Assembly (NCBI GenBank): GCA_031289875.1
Contig: JAITOO010000081.1
Coordinates: 1 to 8,270 of the forward strand
Source: Flavobacteriaceae bacterium
GTDB taxonomy: Bacteria; Bacteroidota; Bacteroidia; Flavobacteriales; Weeksellaceae
Length of the DNA: 8,270 bases
Direction: 5' to 3'
Positions within the stretch are counted from its first letter, which is position 1. Every line of letters starts with the position of its first letter. The translations under genes were made by a program, and so were the position numbers. The notes beneath the pieces were generated by a model. That model did not search any database. It had not been told where the DNA came from and saw nothing but the letters and a program-made list of their open reading frames with translations. This document shows, in pieces, positions 1-6,407 of this stretch.

Positions 1-642
1 TTCTCGCTTTTCGAGCATGGGAACAAATTGGTATTTTCCGAATTCCATGGTCTCAAATTTGCTCTTGTCTAACCTTAATACTGTCTGCATTTTTTGCCCT
101 TTCTCTCCTAGGGGGATAACCATAATTCCGCTGACAGCAAGCTGTTCAAGTAGTTTTTTAGGCATATTGGGTGCGCCTGCCGTTACGATGATTTTGTCGA
201 AAGGGGCAAAAGCGGGCAGACCTTGATAACCGTCGCCAAAGGTTTGATTTTTAGGCGAAAAGTGTATTTTTTTTAGAACTTTTTTTGAAAAGTCAAAGAG
301 TTCTTTCTGTCGTTCTATGGTGTAAACCTGCGCTCCCAAAGCGACCAGAACGGCGGTCTGATAGCCTGAGCCTGTTCCGATTTCCAACACTTTTTCGCCT
401 TTTTGAACATGCAGCAACTGCGTTTGGAAGGCAACTGTGTAAGGGTGAGAAATGGTCTGCCCCGACAAAATGGGAAAAGCGCGGTCTTCATAAGCCAAGT
501 CTTCAAAAACGGAGTCTATAAAAATATGGCGGGGAATCTGTTTCATAGCTTCCAGCACCTGCTCGTCTTTAATTCCTTTTTGTCTCAACAAATCAATCAA
601 TTGGTTTCGTTTTCCTTGATGTTTCAGTGTGTCTGTCTTCAT
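1..642 (-). CDS. pcm: Protein-L-isoaspartate O-methyltransferase (C-terminus cut by window edge)
   Basis: This enzyme transfers a methyl group from S-adenosylmethionine to L-isoaspartyl residues in aged proteins, starting their repair in the cytoplasm. I read 214 codons from the ATG at 642 to base 1 with no stop. The frame contains GQTISHPYTVA (residues 61-71), the SAM-binding motif I VLEIGTGSGYQ (85-95), the FGDGYQGLP block (about 135-143) and the FDKIIVTAGAP motif (148-158). It reaches YQFVPML at 204-210, which is normally a few residues from the end of the family, so only a short tail should be missing. The gene lies 87 bases downstream of the beta-glucanase on the same strand. I see no convincing promoter in that gap, so read-through from upstream or an unrecognised promoter is possible. 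No active-site change is visible. The family call is secure. Confidence 0.95.
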   Translation of the reverse strand, partial: MKTDTLKHQGKRNQLIDLLRQKGIKDEQVLEAMKQIPRHIFIDSVFEDLAYEDRAFPILSGQTISHPYTVAFQTQLLHVQKGEKVLEIGTGSGYQTAVLVALGAQVYTIERQKELFDFSKKVLKKIHFSPKNQTFGDGYQGLPAFAPFDKIIVTAGAPNMPKKLLEQLAVSGIMVIPLGEKGQKMQTVLRLDKSKFETMEFGKYQFVPMLEKRE

Positions 643-729
643 TTTGCGGCTGCAAGTTATTCAAAAATCGGCAGATTTGAAACAGATAACTCGGTAAATT
701 CAGGAATCATCAATTTAACAATGCCATTT

Positions 730-1896
730 CTATTGCTTGATTAAACGGAGGGTTTCCTTGGCTTTACCTATAGTTTCTATCGTTACCAAATAGTAGCCTC
801 CTGTCAATCCGGAAATATCGTATAAATCGGTATTTTTGAAAATGCCGATTTTTTGTCCGGTGATACTGAAAAGCGTGACGGATGCAGGCGATTTGGATCC
901 GGCAATCCGGAATTCACCCTTTGCCGGATTGGGATAAATCGTATATTGTGTCTGTGTATCCGGTTGGAAATTCAAACTGCTCAAGGTTGGTCCGTCGTAC
1001 TCTTCTCCGGCAGTTCCCTTTTGATAGACTTTTACAAAATCGACATACATGGCGGCTTCGTTATTCTGAAAAGCGGTTATCTGATTGATGTCCCATATTT
1101 GCGGGAAATTGCCGCCTACGGCTAAATTAAAGATGACAAAAAACGGCTTGTGCAGGAAAGCGCCCGGCAGTTCAGGATTGGCTGTATTGCTGATATTCAT
1201 TTCGTAATAAGGCGTTACAGTCGGATATTTATCCAAATCAAGGTACATTCTGACAAAATTATCGTCCCAGATAAGCGTAAAGAGATGAAAATCGTCCTGC
1301 AAACTGTAGGAATTTGTAGTCGCTATTGCATAGTTGGGATGGTTTCCGCTTATGATGCTTCCCCAGTGGCAAGCGCCGCTGAAATAACAGTCTTGAGTTC
1401 CGGCATTGATGCCGGAACGTTCGCCCATCTCTAAGACATCGATTTCACCGCAGCCGGGCCAAGCAGTTGTGGGGAAATCGGCTCCCAGCATCCAGAATGC
1501 AGGCCAGAGACCATTAGCTGTATGCGGCAACTTGATGCTTGCTTCGATTTTTCCATGTTTGAACCTCATTTTGTCGCTCGTGTTGATACGTCCCGAAGTA
1601 GCAGGTTTTCCGCCGAATGATTCTTTCTTTGCTGTCAGAATAAGGCAGGATTTATTGCTTACGGGTTCGATTCCGACGGATACGTTCTCTGCGCGATAGT
1701 ATTGCAACTCGGCGTTTCCGCCGCCATCGCCGTTCACTTCTACGTTCCAGTTGTCCGTATCTAAGGTTTCTTTGTTGAACAAATCTTGCCAGACCAACTT
1801 ATACCCACCTGTTTCGCCTGTACCTTGCGCTGTGAGGTCGGAAAAGACAAAACTCGACAAAGCAATAAGAATTAAATTGAATTTGTGCGTCTTCAT
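730..1896 (-). CDS. Secreted GH16 beta-glucanase (laminarinase type) with type IX sorting domain
   Basis: This is probably an endo-beta-1,3-glucanase, or beta-1,3-1,4-glucanase, acting outside the cell on laminarin-like glucans. Residues 1 to about 23 form a signal peptide with likely cleavage near LTA-Q. The GH16 domain spans about 30-292 and holds WPAFWMLG (131-138) and the catalytic block GEIDVLEMGE (150-159): E151 as nucleophile, D153 as helper and E156 as acid/base. The ExDxxE spacing is the beta-bulge form of laminarinase-like GH16 enzymes. FNLAVGGNFP near 267 is also typical. From about 318 to 388 lies a type A type IX sorting domain (YTIYPNPAKGE, then SITGQKIG and GLTGGYYLV), which directs export across the outer membrane and surface anchoring or release. 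No SusC/SusD-like gene or other glycan gene is in the window, so it looks like a lone enzyme. Exact glucan specificity cannot be read from sequence. Confidence 0.93.
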   Translation of the reverse strand: MKTHKFNLILIALSSFVFSDLTAQGTGETGGYKLVWQDLFNKETLDTDNWNVEVNGDGGGNAELQYYRAENVSVGIEPVSNKSCLILTAKKESFGGKPATSGRINTSDKMRFKHGKIEASIKLPHTANGLWPAFWMLGADFPTTAWPGCGEIDVLEMGERSGINAGTQDCYFSGACHWGSIISGNHPNYAIATTNSYSLQDDFHLFTLIWDDNFVRMYLDLDKYPTVTPYYEMNISNTANPELPGAFLHKPFFVIFNLAVGGNFPQIWDINQITAFQNNEAAMYVDFVKVYQKGTAGEEYDGPTLSSLNFQPDTQTQYTIYPNPAKGEFRIAGSKSPASVTLFSITGQKIGIFKNTDLYDISGLTGGYYLVTIETIGKAKETLRLIKQ

Positions 1897-1927
1897 AGCT
1901 CTTGAAATTGTTAAGGATATTCGACAT

Positions 1928-1959
1928 CAAAGCTACAAAAAATAATATAATAATCCAAA
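1928..1959 (-). promoter_or_regulatory. Predicted Bacteroidota promoter of the GH16 gene
   Basis: On the minus strand the -7 element TAGCTTTG (1928-1935) matches the Bacteroidota consensus TAnnTTTG exactly. A -33 TTTG lies at 1956-1959, giving a 20-base spacer, which is in the usual range. Transcription would start about 20-25 bases before the ATG at 1896. The -33 box is part of a 16-base element that recurs before the next gene upstream. Confidence 0.7.
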
Positions 1960-1970
1960 TGATTTTTATC
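1955..1970 (-). repeat. Shared 16-base promoter element, copy 1
   Basis: The minus strand reads GATAAAAATCATTTGG here and again, without any mismatch, at 3111-3126. In both places the last bases provide the TTTG of a predicted -33 box for a gene encoding a secreted protein. The element contains a small dyad, GAT-AAAA-ATC. It could be a regulator site or the trace of a duplicated promoter. Confidence 0.6.
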
Positions 1971-2089
1971 GGCAATTTGATAAATCAGGAGTTTTACAAT
2001 CTATAATAAACGTAATTAATGTTTGCTGTTAATTCCATAATACAAATCACAAATAACGGATAATTATGTTGCTATGTATGACAATACGC

Positions 2090-2118
2090 ATTCATATTAT
2101 GCAATTTATTATATGAAT
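2090..2118. repeat. AT-rich inverted repeat, possible weak terminator
   Basis: ATTCATAT (2090-2097) and ATATGAAT (2111-2118) are perfect 8-base inverted arms around a 13-base loop, 33 bases past the stop of the exported-protein gene. The stem is almost pure A/T and no T-run follows it on the minus strand, so it would be a poor intrinsic terminator. In DNA this AT-rich it may be chance. Confidence 0.3.
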
Positions 2119-2150
2119 TTGAAAATAAAATACTTAATTAAAAGGGGAAA

Positions 2151-3062
2151 TCATTTAATCTCTTCTATTATATTTCTTGCTTCAAGCAAATAGCTATGCC
2201 TGTTTCCCTCGCAATCTACTTGTTTGTCGAGTTTAACGTTTAACAGGAATTTATTAAAATCGCTGCAATTCTTGAAAATATCAAATTTTTGCGTTTTAAA
2301 ATCCCAAATAACTCCTTTCATGTGATCCATTGTTGCTGCCAAAGCTCCTCCTGTTGCGCCGAATTGATAGGCAAAAGATTTTCCCCAAGTGTTGGCAAGG
2401 ACGGTTTCCATATACATATAATTGTCTCCGCCTATGGTAGCGCGAGTAAAGGCATTGGGAGTATCGCTGTCTTGTGAACCGTTGCCTTTACTTTTATTTT
2501 TCAAAATGGCTTTGACATTGAAATAGAGAAAACCGTCTTGGGAAACGGCAAAAACGTTTTTCAACTTTTTGTCGTCTGCAGTATAAATGAAACAGTTATC
2601 GTCTTCGCCCACCTTTAAAACATCTTTGTTTGACATGCCTAATCCTTTTAGCGACATGAAAACTATTTCCTCATGCGAACTTGGCGTTTTGTTGAGAAAA
2701 TCTTCTTTTGCGGCGTAGATTCCGTCAGGATAATTGGGTTTGTAACGAGTGTCTGTTGGAATTGCAACATTCTCCTGTGGAACTACGACATTACCCCGCT
2801 TTGGGAACAGATTTGCGAAACGAGGGTCGTTTTCAGTTATTTCTTCTACGGACTGAATGTTATTGTCAAAAAGTTGTTCGTTTTTACTATCCTGTATGTT
2901 AAAATAATAGGCTTTGTCTTCAACCCATTGCAGATTCTTAAACGGAATTTTGTCGCCTGTAACGACAGTCAAAATGCCTGCTTGCATATTTTTCTTTTCA
3001 TTTATTTGTGAATTTGCGACAGTGAAAATCAATAAAAACAATAATAGAATTTTAGTTCTCAT
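2151..3062 (-). CDS. Exported protein of unknown function, 303 residues
   Basis: I do not recognise this as a named family. The best start is the ATG at 3062, which begins a clear signal peptide MRTKILLLFLLIFTVANS with likely cleavage before Q19. The frame stays open upstream to 3146, but that would put 28 extra residues before the signal and run through the promoter. The mature protein has a beta-rich N-terminal part (about 28-75), a PNYPDGIYAAKEDFLNKTPS segment (109-128) that looks like the conserved core of uncharacterised Bacteroidota proteins, and a small hydrophobic stretch AYQFGATGGALAATM (221-235). It ends with a C-terminal part containing VIWDFKTQKFDIF and two cysteines. There is no lipobox cysteine and no type IX sorting domain, so it is probably periplasmic or on the inner side of an outer membrane. 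The coding region is real; the function is open. Confidence 0.8.
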   Translation of the reverse strand: MRTKILLLFLLIFTVANSQINEKKNMQAGILTVVTGDKIPFKNLQWVEDKAYYFNIQDSKNEQLFDNNIQSVEEITENDPRFANLFPKRGNVVVPQENVAIPTDTRYKPNYPDGIYAAKEDFLNKTPSSHEEIVFMSLKGLGMSNKDVLKVGEDDNCFIYTADDKKLKNVFAVSQDGFLYFNVKAILKNKSKGNGSQDSDTPNAFTRATIGGDNYMYMETVLANTWGKSFAYQFGATGGALAATMDHMKGVIWDFKTQKFDIFKNCSDFNKFLLNVKLDKQVDCEGNRHSYLLEARNIIEEIK

Positions 3063-3082
3063 ACTAACAAATAATTTAAGCG

Positions 3083-3115
3083 TAAAAGTATGAAAAAATA
3101 AAGATTTCAACCAAA
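3083..3115 (-). promoter_or_regulatory. Predicted promoter of the 303-residue exported protein gene
   Basis: On the minus strand a near-consensus -7 element TACTTTTA lies at 3083-3090 (last base A instead of G). A -33 TTTG sits at 3112-3115 with a 21-base spacer. It would start transcription roughly 15 bases before the ATG at 3062. The -33 box lies in the same 16-base element as in the GH16 promoter, and both spacers carry a T-run just before the -7 box. Confidence 0.5.
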
Positions 3116-3126
3116 TGATTTTTATC
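3111..3126 (-). repeat. Shared 16-base promoter element, copy 2
   Basis: This copy is identical to 1955-1970 on the same strand. The dyad is longer here (ATGAT-AAAA-ATCAT), because the two flanking bases also pair. A second small hairpin, with CAAGA/TCTTG arms, lies next to it at 3129-3142. Confidence 0.6.
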
Positions 3127-3130
3127 ATCA

Positions 3131-3327
3131 AGAGGCTTCTTGCCAAGCGAGTATCCTCCCGATGAATCTTTCAATAACGTATCACTTTCCATTCCAATAG
3201 ATAACCTATCATTTTTTAAGAGGTACTTATCCGTTGGGTGGTTCATCTTTTTTGGGCAGCCGACATTCTATGTGTTCCAAAATAGTTGAGTTCTTTTATT
3301 TCCTGATTTCCACATCAACACATTGCG
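3131..3327. other. Gene-free stretch of unusual composition, possible gene remnant
   Basis: The 197 bases between the acyltransferase stop and the exported-protein promoter are about 39 percent G+C, against 21-24 percent in the neighbouring AT-rich gaps. The minus strand has short open pieces in changing frames. One is a 56-codon frame (3076-3246, ATG at 3246) that runs on into the promoter of the next gene; another ends in YVIERFIGRILAWQEAS and a stop. I recognise no protein, insertion sequence end or known RNA. Decayed coding sequence or an unrecognised small RNA are both possible. Confidence 0.35.
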
Positions 3328-5157
3328 CTATTTCTCCTCCGAATGCGGTTTCTTTTCCATTTTGTTTTGAAGCTCTTCCAGCACGGGTTTAATGGTGTTT
3401 TCGGGCAAATCGCTGATGCGAATGTACATCAATCCGTCAATAGAATCGTTGAATTTCGGGTCTACATTGAAAGCTATTACGCGGGCATTCTGTTTCAAAT
3501 ATTTCTTAATCAATACGGGCAAGCGGAGGCTCGGCTCTAACTCGTCAATGAGTTTGTCGAACTTGTTCAAATCGTCTTCCGCCGCATTGAAAAAGAAATC
3601 TTTGTCATTGCCTTTCAGTTTGACTTTGAACTCGTTTTTCGGGTGGACATACTGCGCAATATACGGGTCGAAATAATGCGAACGCATAAATTCCACCATG
3701 ATGGATTTTGAAAAATTGGAAAACTGGTTGCTGATGCTCACGCCTCCCACCAAATATTTATAATCGGAGTGGTACAGGCATACGTGTACAATCCCGCGCC
3801 ACAAAAGGAACAGAGGCATAGGTTTTTGTTGAAATTCGGAGATGATGAACGCCCTGCCCATTTCTATTGCCTGCTCGAAAAATGAGTGCAGTTCCGAGTC
3901 GTATTCAAAGAGAGAAGCAGTGTAAAAGCCTTTGATTCCATGCGTTGCGTAGATTTCCCTGCCCATTCCCATACGGTATGCGCCGACAATCTGCTCCTCC
4001 TCGTTGTCCCAAAGGAAAATATGGCGATAAAACTGGTCAAACTCATCCAAATCCGAAGATTCATTAGTTCCCTCGCCCACTTTGCGAAAAGTAATTTCCC
4101 TCAGACGACCTATCTCTCTTAAAATGTTGGGAATATGTTCGGCTGTGGTAAAAAATATTTCATATTGACAATTGGAAAACAACTGTCGGTCAAACTCCCG
4201 CAAAAATTCTATTTCCTTTTTAATCAAATTTTTAGACGTTTCTTCGATAATCGGTTTCACTTCGTTGGAGTTAGCCGATTTTATCATTGCGGAAACGGAA
4301 AGAAATTTCAGGTTCTTGAATGGATTTTTCTTTGCCAGATAGAAAGATTTCAGCATGTAAACCTTGCTTCGCAAAAAAGCTCCATATTCTTTAAAATCAG
4401 CATATTCTTCCTGCTGTTTCACGGAAATCGGCTTGCCGATGCGGATTAAAACCGGTTTTTTTCGCTTTCTGAACATCTCTACGGGAAGCATCGCCGTCTG
4501 CAAATCGGGATGAATGCCGCAGACTTGATAAAAAAGATTGCTGTTTTTGGCATGAAAATACATCGGAATAATCGGAACTTTAACTTTTTGAATAAATTTC
4601 AGACCACCTTCCGTCCATTCTCTGTCCTGACATTCTTTGGTTTTGATATTGTAGTGAGAAACCTCGCCCGAAGGGAAAACCACCATACAATGACCTTCTT
4701 TTAAAAACCGGAAGGCTTCGATAATTCCTTTCTTGCTATTGAAGCTGTCTCGCCGCGTTTCAAACGGATTGACGGGAATGACGACCTCTTTCAAAGGCGC
4801 AATTTTTTGAAGTAGAAAATTTGCCATGATCTTAAAATCAGGACGGATTTCGGACAGGATTTTCATCGCAATGATGCCGTCCAGCGCGCCCAGCGGATGG
4901 TTTGCCACAATAATGAAAGCTCCTTTTTCGGGAATCCGCTTCAAATCTTCTTCGTGAATGTGATAAATAGTGCCCAAATCGTTCAAAAGGGATGCTAAGG
5001 CTTCCCTCGTCGGCAAGTGTTTGACTTTGTCGTACAAGTCGTTCGCTTTGTTAAGGCGGAATGTGCGGAGAAACAGCCACGACAAAGCTTTGCCTACAAA
5101 ACCAAGTTTCTTGAGTTTCAGAACTTCTTGTATGTCATTGAGTGAAATGAGGCTCAT
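3328..5157 (-). CDS. OlsF-like bifunctional acyltransferase (PlsC-like domain + OlsB/hemolysin-like GNAT domain)
   Basis: This probably makes ornithine- or other amino-acid-containing membrane lipids. In characterised OlsF enzymes the C-terminal half N-acylates the amino acid with a 3-hydroxy fatty acid and the N-terminal half adds the second chain by O-acylation. Here residues about 60-260 form the PlsC-like domain: NHPLGALDG with H87 and D93, FPSGEVS (161-167) in place of the usual FPEGTRS block, and VPIIPMYFHA (194-203). H87 and D93 are separated by five residues, not the four of classical PlsC, a form I associate with this subfamily. Residues about 331-510 form the OlsB/hemolysin-type N-acyltransferase domain, with EEQIVGAYRMGMGR (387-400) and ISEFQQKPMPLFLLWRG (439-455). 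At 609 residues it suits a two-domain protein. Its ATG overlaps the aspartate kinase stop as ATGA, so it is the last gene of a coupled operon. The lipid head group is not known. Confidence 0.82.
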   Translation of the reverse strand: MSLISLNDIQEVLKLKKLGFVGKALSWLFLRTFRLNKANDLYDKVKHLPTREALASLLNDLGTIYHIHEEDLKRIPEKGAFIIVANHPLGALDGIIAMKILSEIRPDFKIMANFLLQKIAPLKEVVIPVNPFETRRDSFNSKKGIIEAFRFLKEGHCMVVFPSGEVSHYNIKTKECQDREWTEGGLKFIQKVKVPIIPMYFHAKNSNLFYQVCGIHPDLQTAMLPVEMFRKRKKPVLIRIGKPISVKQQEEYADFKEYGAFLRSKVYMLKSFYLAKKNPFKNLKFLSVSAMIKSANSNEVKPIIEETSKNLIKKEIEFLREFDRQLFSNCQYEIFFTTAEHIPNILREIGRLREITFRKVGEGTNESSDLDEFDQFYRHIFLWDNEEEQIVGAYRMGMGREIYATHGIKGFYTASLFEYDSELHSFFEQAIEMGRAFIISEFQQKPMPLFLLWRGIVHVCLYHSDYKYLVGGVSISNQFSNFSKSIMVEFMRSHYFDPYIAQYVHPKNEFKVKLKGNDKDFFFNAAEDDLNKFDKLIDELEPSLRLPVLIKKYLKQNARVIAFNVDPKFNDSIDGLMYIRISDLPENTIKPVLEELQNKMEKKPHSEEK

Positions 5158-6407
5158 GTTGTTAGTTGTTTTACAATTAGTTGATAAGTGTTTTTAAGTG
5201 TTTGTTCCAGCAGAATTTCTTTTCCTTCTGCAACGTTTTTCTGCGCTTCGGGCGTGTAATGGCGCACCGTGTATAGGGCTACGTTTTGGGTCAAATCTAA
5301 GGCAAACGATTTTTCCAGATTTTTAATTAATTTGTTGATATTATTGAATTTATCTTCTACGCAAAGCGAAACGGAAATCGCCGAAACACTGATGAGATTA
5401 ACCTTGAGGTTAAACCGTGAAAGTTCGGCAAAAATAAGACTCAGATTTTCTTCCTGCATGAAAGAAAAATCGCGCGATGAAATATGTAACAAATGTTCGT
5501 CTTTTTTCAAGATGAAGCACGGAGTCAGCGGGTCTAAGGGCTGCCCCTTTTTGACGGAAGTTCCCGCTTTTTCAGGTTCGAGGAACGAGCGCACGAAAAG
5601 TGGAATTTCTTTTCTGCGCAAGGGCTGCAAGGTTTTCGGGTGAAGGACGGAAGCTCCGTAAAACGCCAACTCAATCGTCTCTTCGTAGGAGATGGAATGA
5701 AGCAGACGGACATTAGGAAACTCTTTCGGGTCGGCATTCATCACGCCCGGCACGTCTTTCCAAATAGTCATGCTCTCGGCGTTGAGGCAGTAGGCGATAA
5801 TTGCGGCAGAATAATCCGAGCCTTCGCGCCCCAAAGTTACGGTGAAATAATTGCTGTCGGCAGCGATAAATCCTTGTGTAACATATAATTGTGAGGTATC
5901 GAAGTTTTCAAACCGTTGCTGTGTAGCGCTCCAATCGACTTTCCCTTCGCGGTAAGTGCTGTCGCATTTGATGAAATCCCGCACATCGAGCCATGTATTG
6001 ACAATTCCGGCGGAATTGAGGTAGGCGCTGACGATTTTGGTGGAAATCAATTCGCCGCTGCTCACGACTTGGTCATATACAAAATTGTAATTCGGCGATT
6101 TGTTCCGCCGGAGAAAGGAATTGATGTCTGAAAAGAAAAGCTGAATATCGTCAAAGATTTTTTCCTTTTTGCTAAAAAGTTCTTTTGCAATATTTAAATG
6201 ATGATTTTCAACGTTTTTTATTAATGTTTCGTGATTTTCTCTGTTAAAATAGGCTCGCACAACTTCTTCCAACGCATTGGTCGTCTTGCCCATTGCGGAA
6301 ACGACAATCAAGGTGTTACCGTAACCTGATGTGTTCAAGACAGTTGCCACATTTTTGACGCTCTGCGCATCTTTCACCGATGCTCCCCCGAATTTGTAAA
6401 CTTTCAT
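5154..6407 (-). CDS. Aspartate kinase, monofunctional, short C-terminal ACT region
   Basis: This enzyme phosphorylates L-aspartate with ATP, the first step toward lysine/diaminopimelate, threonine and methionine, in the cytoplasm. I chose the ATG at 6407, which gives [10 protein letters not shown] and a 4-base ATGA overlap with the preceding gene; an in-frame extension to 6452 would only add residues inside that gene. The 417-residue protein has KFGGAS (5-10, usually KFGGTS), VVSAMGKTTN (35-44), SGELIST (117-123), TLGREGSD (191-198, usually TLGRGGSD), WKDVPGVMNADP (216-227) and VLHPKT (254-259). The ACT region follows from about 310. Its ISVSAISVSL block (339-348) has Ala where E. coli LysC has a lysine-binding Glu, and the chain ends soon after the start of the second ACT unit, so it is about 30 residues shorter than LysC. 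It is a lysC-type enzyme, but feedback control may differ, so I give no symbol. Confidence 0.93.
   Translation of the reverse strand: MKVYKFGGASVKDAQSVKNVATVLNTSGYGNTLIVVSAMGKTTNALEEVVRAYFNRENHETLIKNVENHHLNIAKELFSKKEKIFDDIQLFFSDINSFLRRNKSPNYNFVYDQVVSSGELISTKIVSAYLNSAGIVNTWLDVRDFIKCDSTYREGKVDWSATQQRFENFDTSQLYVTQGFIAADSNYFTVTLGREGSDYSAAIIAYCLNAESMTIWKDVPGVMNADPKEFPNVRLLHSISYEETIELAFYGASVLHPKTLQPLRRKEIPLFVRSFLEPEKAGTSVKKGQPLDPLTPCFILKKDEHLLHISSRDFSFMQEENLSLIFAELSRFNLKVNLISVSAISVSLCVEDKFNNINKLIKNLEKSFALDLTQNVALYTVRHYTPEAQKNVAEGKEILLEQTLKNTYQLIVKQLTT

Larger units (their letters stand above)
1897..2150. other. AT-rich intergenic region between GH16 gene and exported-protein gene
   Basis: The 254 bases are about 24 percent G+C by direct count. 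They hold the GH16 promoter and the first copy of the 16-base element at the GH16 side, and one AT-rich inverted repeat near 2090-2118. I see no gene, RNA gene or strong terminator in the rest. Confidence 0.6.

Noticed and set aside
660..681. Hairpin TTCAAA/TTTGAA between the glucanase and pcm as a terminator
   Set aside because: It is only 6 bp, AT-rich, has a 10-base loop and no T-run follows; it is weaker than the 8020-8044 hairpin and may be chance.
285..744. Plus-strand open frames over pcm
   Set aside because: The minus strand carries an unbroken methyltransferase frame with all family motifs; the plus-strand frames are its shadows.
3063..3146. N-terminal extension of the 303-residue exported protein to an ATG at 3146
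   Set aside because: It would put 28 residues before a clean signal peptide and translate across the predicted promoter and the shared 16-base element.
3231..3237. GTTGGGT as an integron attC core site (GTTRRRY)
   Set aside because: No matching RYYYAAC partner lies at a proper distance and there is no cassette structure or integrase.
3864..4122. Open frames in other frames or on the opposite strand across the acyltransferase gene
   Set aside because: They are shadows of the 609-codon reading frame and encode low-complexity, unrecognisable peptides without their own promoters.
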